DNA from: an uncultured Isoptericola sp.
GTDB taxonomy: Bacteria > Actinomycetota > Actinomycetes > Actinomycetales > Cellulomonadaceae
Assembly: GCA_947497265.1 (NCBI GenBank)
Contig: CANMFP010000011.1
Location: 45,934-109,933 of the forward strand
Direction: 5' to 3'
DNA: 64,000 nucleotides
A program made the position numbers and the translations under genes. The notes below the pieces were generated by a model. The model was not told where the DNA came from. It was given only the letters and a program-made list of their open reading frames with translations, and made no database searches. Of the stretch, positions 9,049-18,026 are shown one piece after another; the first letter of the stretch is position 1; each line of letters starts with the position of its first letter.

Positions 9049-9762
9049 TCAGCCCTGATGCGCCGCCATGATCGCTGCGCCCATCGGCTCGGCGACGTCG
9101 TGCACACCGTCGATCGCGACGAGCGCCTCGGCGACGTACTGCGCCACGTAGCGGGCGCCGGCGGTGGTGAAGTGCGTGTTGTCCGTGGCCAGCGCGTCGT
9201 CCACACGCAGGCCGGCCTCGACGGCCGCCCCGTGCGGGAACAGCGCGGCCGACGCCTCCGGCCCGAGCCAGGCGTACAGCCAGCGGGTGAAGACGGTCAG
9301 GTCGATCACCGGCACGTCCAGCTCCCTGCCCAGCGCGCGGACGGCGGCGGGGTAGGGGCCGTGCGACCAGCGCAACGTGCCGTCGTCGGCGAACCAGCGG
9401 CGCTCGACGCTCGTGGCCAGCACGGGGCTGGCTCCGGCGTCACGCGCCTCGGTCACGAAGTCGGTGAGCCGACGGCGGTACCCGCCCTCGGCGGCGAGCT
9501 CGGTGGGGTCCTTCTGGTCGTTGTGGCCGAACTGGATGACCACGGTGTCGTCGGCGCGCACCGCCTCGACGACACGGTCCCAGTGGCCCTCGTCGCGGAA
9601 CGACTGCGTGGTGGCGCCGCCGATCGCGAGGTTGCGGACGTCGTCGTGCACGAACCGCGCGAGCTCGTCGCCCCAGCCGAGCAGCGGGACCTCCGGATGG
9701 CCCGAGGTGGCGCCGTGGTCGGTGGGGGCGACGGTGGAGTCGCCCGCGAGGTGGATCGTCAT
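9049..9762 (-). CDS. SGNH hydrolase, rhamnogalacturonan acetylesterase type
   Basis: A 237-residue GDSL/SGNH esterase: block I GDSTVAP (nucleophile serine), block II glycine in LAIGGATTQSF, block III FGHNDQKD, block V DNTHFTTAGA with catalytic Asp and His. GHND and the TTAGA tail fit rhamnogalacturonan acetylesterases that deacetylate pectin backbone. No signal peptide, so it would act on imported oligosaccharides. A sequence before the start (GAAACGGTACAAAC, near 9779) weakly resembles a LacI-type operator, as would suit a sugar-use gene. Confidence 0.85.
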   Translation of the reverse strand: MTIHLAGDSTVAPTDHGATSGHPEVPLLGWGDELARFVHDDVRNLAIGGATTQSFRDEGHWDRVVEAVRADDTVVIQFGHNDQKDPTELAAEGGYRRRLTDFVTEARDAGASPVLATSVERRWFADDGTLRWSHGPYPAAVRALGRELDVPVIDLTVFTRWLYAWLGPEASAALFPHGAAVEAGLRVDDALATDNTHFTTAGARYVAQYVAEALVAIDGVHDVAEPMGAAIMAAHQG

Positions 9763-9824
9763 CGGTACTCCTGGGATTGAAACGGTACAAACCTAGAGGG
9801 AGCCCAGGGCTGCGTCAACTCCCG

Positions 9825-10613
9825 TCACACGTCGGTCAGCCGCCGCCACTGGCGCACGACGACGGCGATCGCCGCCGGCGCGACGGCCGCGGTCAGCCCG
9901 AGCGCCGCGGGGGTGACCGACGCCGCCACCTGCACGCCGCCCATGCCCGTCCACAGCGACGGCACCGCGTAGGGGAACCATGCCCCGCCGCCCACCAGCA
10001 CCACCACCTGGGTCAGGGCCACGACGCCGATCAGCGTGCCCACCGTGGCCAGCGGGCTCCGGGTCGCGGTCGCCACCGCGGCGAACGGGGGAGCCAGGCA
10101 GGCCGCGAGCAGCCCGACCAGCAGCGCCTGCCCGGCGGTCGCCCAGGCCTCGTCCGTGAACGTCTCGCCGCCCACCGTCACCACCGCTGTGGAAGCCACG
10201 ACAGTCAGCGACACCGCCGCCAGCGCACACCCCGCCGCCCAGCCGAGCACCACGAGGCACCGCGCCTGCGCGATGGTGGACCGCTGCGTCGCGAGCCCGA
10301 ACAGCGAGCCCGCGCGCCCGTCGGCGAGCGGCTGGCCGAACACCGCCGCGTACGCGAACCCCGCGGCCATGAGCAGCCCCACGGCCAGCACCTGCCCGGC
10401 GACCGTCAGGTGCGTGACGGCGAGCGGGCCGTGCGCGTAGTCGGCAAGTTTGGCCGCTCCTGCGCCGTCCACCGCCCCCGACCTGGCTAGCGCCGTCGTG
10501 CCGACGCTCGCCAGCGGCAGCAGCACCAGGACCAGGGGAGTCGCGATCCGCTGCACCGTCGATCGTCGCCAGGCCAGGGCCTCCACCCGCAGCGCGGTGC
10601 CCAGCCCGGTCAC
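9825..10613 (-). CDS. ABC transporter permease
   Basis: Start is the GTG at 10613, overlapping the stop of the ATPase gene (GTGTGA), giving 262 residues (VTGLGTALRVEALAW). There are about six hydrophobic segments, for example TPLVLVLLPLASVGTTAL and AVAPAAIAVVVRQW, and no extracytoplasmic solute-binding domain, as in ABC-2-like exporters and lantibiotic-immunity-like permeases. It forms an operon with the ATPase (10610-11338) and a TetR gene (11335-11901), all overlapping by 4 bp. The exported substrate is unknown. Confidence 0.75.
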   Translation of the reverse strand: MTGLGTALRVEALAWRRSTVQRIATPLVLVLLPLASVGTTALARSGAVDGAGAAKLADYAHGPLAVTHLTVAGQVLAVGLLMAAGFAYAAVFGQPLADGRAGSLFGLATQRSTIAQARCLVVLGWAAGCALAAVSLTVVASTAVVTVGGETFTDEAWATAGQALLVGLLAACLAPPFAAVATATRSPLATVGTLIGVVALTQVVVLVGGGAWFPYAVPSLWTGMGGVQVAASVTPAALGLTAAVAPAAIAVVVRQWRRLTDV

Positions 10614-11338
10614 ACCGCGCTCCCGGACCGGCCCGCGTCCGCCTCGAGCACCCGCGCAAAGAACCGCTGCTCCATCTCGGGCCCGGGCGCGAGCTCGCCG
10701 ACGTCCCGTCCGCCGTGCACGACGACGACGCGGTCGGCCACGCGCGCCACCTCGTCCAGGTGGTGGCTCGAGACCAGCACGGCGGCGCCGCCGTCGGCCA
10801 GGGAGCGGACCAGCTCGCGCACGAGCATCACGCCGCGCGGGTCGAGCGCGGAGGTCGGCTCGTCGAGCACCAGCGCCGACGGTCCGTGGACCACCGCGCA
10901 GGCGATCCCCAGCCGCTGGGCGTTGCCGGCGGACAGCGTGCGGGCCCGCGCGCCCGCCCACGCGTCGAGGTCCAGGCGGTGCACGACGGCGGCGCTCGCG
11001 GCCGGGACGTCGGCTCGCGCCACACCGTGCAGCAGCGCGGCGGTCCGCACGTTCTCGGTCACCGTGAGGTCGGGTGAGACCAGCGCGGCCCCGACGACGT
11101 GGCCGAACCGTCGTGCCGCCGTCGTGCCCAGCGTGGCGGGATCCGCACCGAGCACGTGGGCGGTGCCCTGCTGCGGGTGGAGCCGGCCGGTCAGGATGCG
11201 CAGCGCCGTCGTCTTGCCCGCGCCATTGAGGCCGACCATCGCGACGACCTCCCCGGCAGCCACGTCGAGGGACAGGTCGTCGAGGGCCGCGCGGTCGCCG
11301 AACCGGTGCCGCAGGCCGTGCAGGGCCAGCGCTCTCAC
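10610..11338 (-). CDS. ABC transporter ATP-binding protein
   Basis: A 242-residue nucleotide-binding protein with Walker A GLNGAGKTT, signature LSAGNAQRLGIA (LSAGN rather than the canonical LSGGQ), Walker B LVLDEPTSALDP and switch histidine in VSSHHLDE. Energises the permease encoded next (9825-10613). Its start overlaps the stop of the TetR gene by 4 bp, so the three genes form one operon under the palindrome at 11909-11925. Confidence 0.88.
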   Translation of the reverse strand: MRALALHGLRHRFGDRAALDDLSLDVAAGEVVAMVGLNGAGKTTALRILTGRLHPQQGTAHVLGADPATLGTTAARRFGHVVGAALVSPDLTVTENVRTAALLHGVARADVPAASAAVVHRLDLDAWAGARARTLSAGNAQRLGIACAVVHGPSALVLDEPTSALDPRGVMLVRELVRSLADGGAAVLVSSHHLDEVARVADRVVVVHGGRDVGELAPGPEMEQRFFARVLEADAGRSGSAV

Positions 11339-11901
11339 GACGTCTCGCCGAGGAGGTCGAGCGCGCGGGTGACCACGACGCCGAGGCGGGTCTCGCCGTC
11401 GGGCAGCCCCGGCATCGCGAGCAGCGCCGCCGTGCAGGCGGCCAGGCAGGCTGCTGCGGCGACGGCGGCGTCGAGGCGGGGCACGCCGTCGGCCACGAGG
11501 GCGTCGGCGATCGCGCGCTCGGTGTCGGCGGTGGCGGCGACCATGGCGGCGCGCAGGGACGGGTGCGCGGCGACCAGCCGGACGCGGCGCGTGGCCGTGG
11601 CGTCCTCGACCGGCTCGATCGTGCCGAGCGCGGCGAGCATGCCGCGGCGGACACGCTCGACGGGGGCGAGCCCGCGCGGCTGGGCAGCGACCGCCCGGGC
11701 GATGAGCGGGTCGTAGGGGTCGGAGACGAGGACGGAGTCCTTGGTGGGGAAGTGCCGGAAGAACGTCATCTGCGTGACGCCGGCGGCCGTGGCGATCCGG
11801 GCGACGGTGGTCGTGTCGTACCCCTCGCGCTCGAACAGGTCGAGGGCCGCGGCGAGGATGCGTTCCCGGGTGCGCAGCGCCCGGGGGGTGGGGACGGTCA
11901 C
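11335..11901 (-). CDS. TetR family repressor of the adjacent ABC operon
   Basis: GTG at 11901 is preferred (AGGA five bases upstream; product VTVPTPRALRTRERILAAAL) over the ATG at 11925, which lies inside a perfect palindrome. The N-terminal TetR helix-turn-helix is clear (TTVARIATAAGVTQMTFFRHF). About 188 residues. It heads an overlapping operon with an ABC ATPase and permease and is divergent from dnaX. The 17-bp palindrome immediately upstream is its likely autoregulatory operator; inducer unknown, plausibly the exported compound. Confidence 0.85.
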   Translation of the reverse strand: MTVPTPRALRTRERILAAALDLFEREGYDTTTVARIATAAGVTQMTFFRHFPTKDSVLVSDPYDPLIARAVAAQPRGLAPVERVRRGMLAALGTIEPVEDATATRRVRLVAAHPSLRAAMVAATADTERAIADALVADGVPRLDAAVAAAACLAACTAALLAMPGLPDGETRLGVVVTRALDLLGETS

Positions 11902-11908
11902 GGGTCCT

Positions 11909-11925
11909 ATGTTAGTCACTAACAT
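11909..11925. promoter_or_regulatory. 17-bp perfect palindrome, TetR operator
   Basis: The sequence ATGTTAGTCACTAACAT is a perfect inverted repeat with one central base. It is AT-rich in an otherwise GC-rich window and ends 8 bp before the TetR GTG. It lies about 60 bp from the divergent dnaX start, so occupancy could touch only the TetR-side promoter. Confidence 0.7.
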
Positions 11926-11978
11926 TGTGCGTGGCGAGACGTGACGGACCGGGAGGTGTCCCTGTCAGCCCCGGCGTC

Positions 11979-11984
11979 TATCGT
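11979..11984 (+). promoter_or_regulatory. -10 element of a leaderless dnaX promoter
   Basis: TATCGT lies 7 nt before the GTG at 11992, and no Shine-Dalgarno-like sequence precedes that codon, the arrangement of leaderless actinobacterial transcripts. Confidence 0.45.
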
Positions 11985-11991
11985 TGCGTGC

Positions 11992-14523
11992 GTGTCCACC
12001 GCTCTGTACCGCCGCTACCGGCCCGAGACCTTCGCCGAGGTGATCGGCCAGGAGCACGTCACCGCGCCGCTCATGCAGGCGTTGCGCAGCGGGCGCGTCA
12101 ACCACGCCTACCTCTTCTCCGGGCCGCGAGGCTGCGGCAAGACGACCTCGGCACGCATCCTCGCGCGCACGCTCAACTGCGCCCGCAACACCCCGGAGAA
12201 GCCGCTCGACACGCCCTGCGGCGAGTGCCCGTCGTGCGTCGAGCTGGCACGCGGCGGCTCCGGGTCGCTCGACGTCGTCGAGATCGACGCGGCCTCGCAC
12301 AACGGCGTGGACGACGCGCGCGACCTGCGTGAGCGCGCCACGTTCGCCCCCGCGCGCGACCGGTACAAGATCTTCATCCTCGACGAGGCCCACATGGTCA
12401 CCCAGCAGGGCTTCAACGCGCTGCTGAAGATCGTCGAGGAGCCGCCGCCGCACATCAAGTTCGTGTTCGCGACGACGGAGCCCGACAAGGTCATCGGCAC
12501 CATCCGGTCACGCACCCACCACTACCCGTTCCGGCTCGTGCCCCCGGACGTCCTGGGCCCGTACCTCGACGAGCTGTGCGCCGCCGAGGGCGTCGAGATC
12601 GGCGCGGGGGTCGTGCCGCTCGTGACGCGCGCCGGCGGCGGCTCCGTACGTGACTCGCTGTCCGTCATGGACCAGCTCATCGCCGGGGCGACGGGCGGCT
12701 CGGTCGAGTACGACACCGCCGTCGGCCTCCTCGGGTTCACGCACGCCACCCTGCTGGACGACGTCGTGGACGCCCTCGCGGCGCGCGACGGCGCCTCGAT
12801 CTTCCGGGTGGTCGACCAGATCATCGCGACGGGGCACGAGCCGCGCCGGTTCGTCGAGGACGTCCTCGAACGGCTGCGCGACCTCGTCGTCATCGCCGTC
12901 TCCGGGGACGCCGCGGGCGCGGTGCTGCGCGACCTGCCCTCGGACCAGCTCGAGCGCATGACCGAGCAGGCGACCCACCTCGGGCTCGCCGAGCTGTCCC
13001 GCGCGGCCGACCTGGTCAACTCCGCCCTCACCGAGATGACCGGCGCCACCTCGCCACGCCTGCACCTCGAGCTGCTGTGCGCCCGCCTCCTGCTGCCCGG
13101 CGCCGACGACGGTACCGACGGACTCGCCGCGCGCATCGACCGGCTGGAGCGAGGCGCCATCGCCGCGGCACCGGCCGGCATGCCCGCCGCTGCCGGCGAC
13201 CGGCCCGGCCCGGGTGCAGAACCGGCGCCGACGGCGGCACCCGCCGCGGACGGCCAGGGCGGCGGCACGGGGGCCGGGAGCACGGCAGGGCTGTCCGGCG
13301 CGGCGGCCGCGCGGGCTGCCCTGCAGCAGAGCCGACGACCCGTCGCCCGGGACGTGGGCTCGAGCCCCGAGAGCGTGTCCGCGGCGTCCGCCACCGAGCC
13401 TGCGTCCGACCCGCAGCGCGAGTCCGAGCCCGAGCCCGCGTCCGACACCGATCGCGAGCAGGGGATCGACCGTGAGCCTGTCTCTGATCCCCAGAGCGAG
13501 CCCGAGGCTGTGCGTGAGCCGGAGCCTGAGCGCGCGGCGGAGGTCGCACCCGGTCCTCCGGCGCCCACCGAGCCCGTCACCGACGAACCGGAGGCCGCGG
13601 TCCCGTCCGAACCGCCGGCCGCCGAGCCCTCCGTGGAGCCGGCGTCCGGCCCCGCACCGGTGCACACTCCTGCGGCGGCGACCGAGCCGTCCTCCGGATC
13701 TTCCGAGGTGACGGCCGAGCTGGTGCGGCGACGCTGGGACGAGGTGGTCGCGAACCTGTCCAGCCCGGTCACCCGCGCCCTCGTGGGCCCCAACGCCCAG
13801 GTGGCCTCGCTGTCCGGGGGAGTGCTGCGGATCGCCTTCGACGCGGAGGGCATGGCTCGCACGTTCTCCGCGCAGCCGCGGCACGTCGACGCGGTGGTCG
13901 ATGCCGTCTTCCAGACCCTCGGGGTGCAGGTACGCCTCGAGGCGACCGTCGGCGCGCCCGGACCGACCGAACAGCCGACCCCGCCGAGCCCGAGCGTGCC
14001 CGACGCGGCCCCGGACGGCGGGCCTCGAGGAGCCGCTGTCGCGCCGGCAGGATCGCCGCGCGGCGGAGTGTCCGTCGCGCGCGTCGACGACACGCCTCCC
14101 TCAACGGCCTCGGCCTCTGAGCCGGCAGGCCAGTCGGCCCAGTCGGCTCAGTCGGCCGCCGATGCCGCCGACGCGGCCTGGCTCGCCGGGTCGTCGTCGT
14201 CGCCCTCGGACGGTGCGTCGGCCACCGCGCCGTCGGCCACCGCGCCGTCGACCGCCGCGCCGTCGACCGCCGCGCCGTCGACCGCCGCGCCGTCGACCGC
14301 CGCGCCGTCGGCCGCTGCGCAGACGCCCCGCCAGGCGGCCGAGCAGGCCGCGGCCGCGTCCCGAGAACGGGAGCAGTCGGAGCGGGCGCGCCCGTCCGGG
14401 GGCGGCTACGACGACGCCTCGGACGACGACCCCGACATCGCCTCCACAGGGCTGCTCGGGGTGCCGCTCGTCGTGAAGGTGCTGGACGGCACGATCCTGG
14501 AGGAGGTCGCCGACCAGCCGTGA
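11992..14523 (+). CDS. dnaX: DNA polymerase III subunits gamma and tau
   Basis: GTG 11992 gives VSTALYRRYRPETFAEVIGQEHV, the conserved DnaX N-terminus; the longer frame to 11941 is not needed. AAA+ clamp-loader ATPase: Walker A GPRGCGKTTSA, a zinc-binding CARN...C...CPSC cluster, Walker B FILDEAHM, sensor FATTEPDK. Domains I-III run to about residue 380. A long low-complexity Pro/Ala/Glu linker follows with five-residue APSTA repeats, then a tau-type C-terminal segment (VTAELVRRRWDEVVANL). 843 residues. It loads the beta clamp and couples polymerase to helicase. The usual ybaB-recR neighbours are not adjacent; recR lies 5.5 kb downstream. Confidence 0.95.
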   Translation: MSTALYRRYRPETFAEVIGQEHVTAPLMQALRSGRVNHAYLFSGPRGCGKTTSARILARTLNCARNTPEKPLDTPCGECPSCVELARGGSGSLDVVEIDAASHNGVDDARDLRERATFAPARDRYKIFILDEAHMVTQQGFNALLKIVEEPPPHIKFVFATTEPDKVIGTIRSRTHHYPFRLVPPDVLGPYLDELCAAEGVEIGAGVVPLVTRAGGGSVRDSLSVMDQLIAGATGGSVEYDTAVGLLGFTHATLLDDVVDALAARDGASIFRVVDQIIATGHEPRRFVEDVLERLRDLVVIAVSGDAAGAVLRDLPSDQLERMTEQATHLGLAELSRAADLVNSALTEMTGATSPRLHLELLCARLLLPGADDGTDGLAARIDRLERGAIAAAPAGMPAAAGDRPGPGAEPAPTAAPAADGQGGGTGAGSTAGLSGAAAARAALQQSRRPVARDVGSSPESVSAASATEPASDPQRESEPEPASDTDREQGIDREPVSDPQSEPEAVREPEPERAAEVAPGPPAPTEPVTDEPEAAVPSEPPAAEPSVEPASGPAPVHTPAAATEPSSGSSEVTAELVRRRWDEVVANLSSPVTRALVGPNAQVASLSGGVLRIAFDAEGMARTFSAQPRHVDAVVDAVFQTLGVQVRLEATVGAPGPTEQPTPPSPSVPDAAPDGGPRGAAVAPAGSPRGGVSVARVDDTPPSTASASEPAGQSAQSAQSAADAADAAWLAGSSSSPSDGASATAPSATAPSTAAPSTAAPSTAAPSTAAPSAAAQTPRQAAEQAAAASREREQSERARPSGGGYDDASDDDPDIASTGLLGVPLVVKVLDGTILEEVADQP
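14221..14310 (+). repeat. six tandem 15-bp repeats inside dnaX
   Basis: Four perfect copies of ACCGCCGCGCCGTCG occupy 14251-14310, preceded by two variants beginning GCCACC. They encode the APSTA pentapeptide repeat of the DnaX linker, a disordered region where copy number can vary without effect on the folded domains. Confidence 0.85.
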
Positions 14524-14557
14524 GGACCCCGGCGGGACGGTGCGGCAGACTGGCCCC

Positions 14558-16096
14558 GTGCCGACGACGACACCGACCGCCCCCGCCCGCCTTCCCCGCG
14601 CCACCCCGGAGTCGCACGGGGTGGACCAGGCCGTCCTCGAACGCCTCGTCGCGACGCTCGACGGCCTCCGCGACGTCCACAGCCTCATGGTGCTCCGCCA
14701 CGGCTCGGTGGTCGCCGAGGCATGGTGGCACCCCTACGCACCCGACGAGACGCACACCATGTTCTCGGTGTCGAAGTCCTTCACGGCCACCGCCGTCGGC
14801 CTCGCGGCGGCGGAGGGTCTGCTGCGCACCGACGACCGCGTGATCGACCTGCTGCCCGACGACGCCCCCGCCGAGCCGAGCGCCCACCTGTCCGCCATGA
14901 CCGTCCGTGACCTGCTGACGATGACGTCCGGTCACGGCACCGACACGATGAACTTCACCCTGACGAACCTGCACGTCCCCGGGTCGAGCTGGGCGCAGGC
15001 GATCCTGGCGTCGCCGGTCGTCCACGAGCCCGGGACGCGCTTCGTCTACAACACGGGCGCCACCTACCTGCTCTCCGCGATCCTGCACCGGCTCACGGGC
15101 GAGCGGCTCCTCGACTACCTCACGCCGCGCCTGCTCGCCCCGCTGGGCATCACAGGCGCCACCTGGGAGCAGTGCCCGCGGGGCATCGACGTCGGTGGCT
15201 ACGGTCTGCGCCTCACCACCGAGGAGCTCGCGGTGTTCGGCCAGCTGTTGCTGCAGCGCGGCACCTGGGGCGGCGAGCAGCTCGTCCCGGCCGCCTGGGT
15301 GGACGAGATGACCGCCGCCCAGGTGCCCAACGGCCCCGACCAGAACGCCGAGTGGGCGCAGGGCTACGGGTACCAGTTCTGGCGCTGCCGCGGTGACGCG
15401 TACCGAGCCGACGGCGCCTTCGGGCAGTTCTGCGTGGTGTCGCCGGGACGCGACATGGTCGTGGTCCTCACCGCGGGCGCGCAGGCCACGCACCTCGAGC
15501 TCGGGGCGGCCCTCGACGCGATGGACGCCGTCGTCGGTGCAGCGCCCGGAGCAGGAGCCCCGGCCGACGGCGGTTCCTTCTCGCCCCGGGACCTCGCGGT
15601 CGCAGTGCCGCACGGCACGGCGCACGAACCGCTCGAGGACTTCGTACGCGGCTCGACGTTCACCCTCGAGGGGCACGACGGCGGAGCACCGGACACGCCG
15701 GACGGCCCGCAGCCGGGTTCGCCCGCCCGGCACACCCGGTCCGTGCTGCGCTGGCACAGCGTCGGCATCGACCGCAAGGGTGACGAGATCGAGCTCGGCT
15801 GGGCCCTCGAGGGCAGCGCCGAGCGGCAGGTGGTGCGCTGCGGCGTCGGCCACTGGGTGCTGAGCCGTGCCCGGGTCGACGACGAGGACCTGGCGGTCGC
15901 GGGCGCCGCCGCCTGGACGGCTCCGCACGAGCTGACGTGCCGTCTCCTGTGGCGCGGGACGCCCTTCGCCCTCGACGCACGCCTGACGTTCGGCGGCGAC
16001 GGCGAGGGACGGTGGGTCGAGCTGGCCGTGGACCAGAACGTGTCGTTCGGGCCGACGGCGCTGCTGCGTGCCACCGGGCTGGGCGCCACGCCCTGA
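14558..16096 (+). CDS. serine hydrolase of the beta-lactamase/penicillin-binding-protein-like family
   Basis: GTG 14558 is chosen (-10-like CAGACT 6 nt upstream, leaderless); the product is 512 residues. The class C type fold is shown by the SxxK motif SVSK at residues 70-73, the tyrosine motif FVYNTG and a late GAFGQF region in the KTG position. Such actinobacterial proteins are mostly esterases or D-aminopeptidase-like rather than true beta-lactamases. The last 150 residues form an extra beta-rich domain. No signal peptide. It sits between dnaX and an ABC pair. Confidence 0.82.
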   Translation: MPTTTPTAPARLPRATPESHGVDQAVLERLVATLDGLRDVHSLMVLRHGSVVAEAWWHPYAPDETHTMFSVSKSFTATAVGLAAAEGLLRTDDRVIDLLPDDAPAEPSAHLSAMTVRDLLTMTSGHGTDTMNFTLTNLHVPGSSWAQAILASPVVHEPGTRFVYNTGATYLLSAILHRLTGERLLDYLTPRLLAPLGITGATWEQCPRGIDVGGYGLRLTTEELAVFGQLLLQRGTWGGEQLVPAAWVDEMTAAQVPNGPDQNAEWAQGYGYQFWRCRGDAYRADGAFGQFCVVSPGRDMVVVLTAGAQATHLELGAALDAMDAVVGAAPGAGAPADGGSFSPRDLAVAVPHGTAHEPLEDFVRGSTFTLEGHDGGAPDTPDGPQPGSPARHTRSVLRWHSVGIDRKGDEIELGWALEGSAERQVVRCGVGHWVLSRARVDDEDLAVAGAAAWTAPHELTCRLLWRGTPFALDARLTFGGDGEGRWVELAVDQNVSFGPTALLRATGLGATP

Positions 16097-16139
16097 GGCT
16101 GACCCGCCCTGAGCCCGCACCGCACCGTCGGGCACGATC

Positions 16140-16151
16140 TGACAGATGTCA
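16140..16151. promoter_or_regulatory. palindrome TGACAGATGTCA upstream of an ABC operon
   Basis: A 12-bp perfect inverted repeat 80 bp before the ABC ATPase gene at 16232. It could be an operator for that operon; no regulator can be assigned. Confidence 0.25.
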
Positions 16152-16231
16152 TGGATGGACCGTGGGAACCGCACGGCGACCGGTGATCACGGGCACTACC
16201 TGCGGCGTCGTCCGCGGGACAGGATCGTGGC

Positions 16232-17176
16232 ATGACCTTCGAACCGATCGTCTCCCTGCGGGGGGTGCGACGCCGGTACGGCCCGTTCGAGGCCGTGCGG
16301 GGCGTCGACCTGGACCTGCGGCGAGGCGAGCTGCTGGCCCTGCTCGGCACCAACGGTGCCGGCAAGACGTCGCTGGTCGAGCTCGTCGAAGGGCTGGCCC
16401 CCGCGGACGCCGGGCAGATCCGCGTGCTGGGTCACGACCCGTACCGCGAGCGCTCGCGCATCGTCGGGGGTCTGGGCGTGATGCTCCAGGAGGCGGGGTT
16501 CTCGTCCGACCTGACGACCGTCGAGACGATGCGCATGTGGGCCGGCACCCTCGCCCGCCCGCGCCCGGTCGACGAGGTGCTGGCCGACCTGGCGCTGACG
16601 TCCCGCGCCGACGTGCGCGTGGGCAGCCTCTCCGGCGGTGAACGACGACGGCTCGACCTGGCGCTCGCGATCCTCGGCCACCCGGAGCTGCTGGTCCTGG
16701 ACGAGCCGACCACCGGCCTGGACCCGGAGAGCCGCCGCGCGGTGTGGCGGCTGGTGCGCGGGCTGCTCGAGGACGGTGCCACCGTCCTGCTGACCACGCA
16801 CTACCTCGAGGAGGCCGAGGAGCTCGCCGACCGCGTCGCGATCATGCGCGCCGGGCGGGTGGTGCGCGAGGGGACGGTCGCCGAGGCGGTCGCCGCGGAG
16901 CCGGCACGGATCGAGTTCGTCCCGCACGACGGGCCGGGGGCCACGTTGCGGCTCACGACGACGGACCTGCCGGCGATGCCCGGACTGGTGCACGCCGACG
17001 TCGACCGGGGCCGGGTGCGGGTGCGGACCTCCGCGCTGCAGGAGGACCTGGAGATCGTGCTGACCTGGGCCCGCGAGCACGGGCTGCGCCTGGAGGAGCT
17101 GGAGGCCCGGTCGGCGTCCCTCGAGCAGGCGTTCCTCTCGCTCGCCGAGGGGACGGACGAGGAGGTGGCGGCATGA
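16232..17176 (+). CDS. ABC transporter ATP-binding protein
   Basis: A 314-residue nucleotide-binding protein of the drug-exporter (DrrA/CcmA) type: Walker A GTNGAGKTS, Q-loop MLQEAGF, signature LSGGERRRL, Walker B LVLDEPTTGLDP, H-loop TTHYLEEAEEL. The C-terminal 80 residues form the extension typical of DrrA-like proteins. ATGA overlap with the permease gene 17173-17991. The following two-component genes suggest a sensor-controlled exporter of an unknown lipophilic or antimicrobial compound. Confidence 0.9.
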   Translation: MTFEPIVSLRGVRRRYGPFEAVRGVDLDLRRGELLALLGTNGAGKTSLVELVEGLAPADAGQIRVLGHDPYRERSRIVGGLGVMLQEAGFSSDLTTVETMRMWAGTLARPRPVDEVLADLALTSRADVRVGSLSGGERRRLDLALAILGHPELLVLDEPTTGLDPESRRAVWRLVRGLLEDGATVLLTTHYLEEAEELADRVAIMRAGRVVREGTVAEAVAAEPARIEFVPHDGPGATLRLTTTDLPAMPGLVHADVDRGRVRVRTSALQEDLEIVLTWAREHGLRLEELEARSASLEQAFLSLAEGTDEEVAA

Positions 17177-17991
17177 TCGGCTCGACCGCTCCCGCGGACG
17201 CCCGACCGGCGTCACGGACCCGGCGTCTGCTCGCGCTGGCCCGCGCCGAGACGCTGCTCCTGGTCCGCAACCGTGCGGCACTGGCCAACGCGCTCCTGCT
17301 CCCCGTCGGGTTCGTCGGGCTGTTCGCCGTGCTCGGCGGGGTGGGCGACGACGACGCCTCCGGCCAGGCCGTGGCGGCCGGAGTGCTCGCGATGCTGCTC
17401 GTCGTCGCCCTGATCTTCGTCGTCTACTACAACCTCACCACCGCGTACGTCGCGCGCCGGGAGGATCGCGTGCTCCAGCGGCTGCTGACCGGCTCCACCA
17501 CGCGCGTCGACGCGCTGCTCGCACCCGCGCTGCCCGCCGTCGTCGTCGTCGTCCTCGTCCAGCTCGGGCTCGGCTACGCGGCGGTGTCCGCCATGATCGA
17601 GCCACCGGGCATGGCCAACCCGGTGCTGGTGCTCGTCGCCGCGCTGGGCGGTGCGGTGGTGCTGGGGGCGATCGCGGCCGCGACCGCGGGCTTCTCGAGG
17701 ACCGTGGAGTCCGTCCAGCTCACCACGCTGCCGGCGATCGTGCTGATCCTGCCGTTCGCAGGGCTGTTCCCCACCCCGGACGCGATCAGCACCGTCGCGC
17801 GCTTCACGCCGCTGCGGCCGGTGACGGAGCTCATGGGGCTGGGCCTCACGGGGACCGACGCCGCCGGGCAGACGCTGTCGTTCGTCGAGACCTTCGGTGC
17901 GGCGGGCCTCCCGGTCCTCGTGCTCGCCGGATGGACGACGCTCGGTGTCCTGGCGGCACGGCGATGGATGCGCTGGGCACCGCGACGTTGA
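17173..17991 (+). CDS. ABC-2 type transporter permease
   Basis: ATG overlaps the stop of the ATPase gene. The 272-residue protein has six hydrophobic segments typical of ABC-2 exporters, for example ALLLPVGFVGLFAVLGG and VLILPFAGLFPTP, and a cytosolic start carrying the conserved LLALARAETLLLVRNR segment. It forms the membrane half of the exporter with 16232-17176. The histidine kinase gene begins 35 bp downstream. Confidence 0.87.
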   Translation: MIGSTAPADARPASRTRRLLALARAETLLLVRNRAALANALLLPVGFVGLFAVLGGVGDDDASGQAVAAGVLAMLLVVALIFVVYYNLTTAYVARREDRVLQRLLTGSTTRVDALLAPALPAVVVVVLVQLGLGYAAVSAMIEPPGMANPVLVLVAALGGAVVLGAIAAATAGFSRTVESVQLTTLPAIVLILPFAGLFPTPDAISTVARFTPLRPVTELMGLGLTGTDAAGQTLSFVETFGAAGLPVLVLAGWTTLGVLAARRWMRWAPRR

Positions 17992-18026
17992 GCCCTTCCC
18001 GATCCAGGACGTGGCAGGCTGACAGC

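Noticed and set aside
9773..9792. LacI-type operator before the acetylesterase gene
   Set aside because: Only about half the positions of the two half-sites are symmetric; too weak to list as a feature.
11992..14523. Programmed frameshift in dnaX giving a separate gamma subunit
   Set aside because: No A-rich slippery heptamer is seen in the linker region.
14558..16096. Antibiotic-resistance beta-lactamase
   Set aside because: SxxK is present, but there is no signal peptide and a large C-terminal domain is appended, so a cytosolic esterase or peptidase is more likely.
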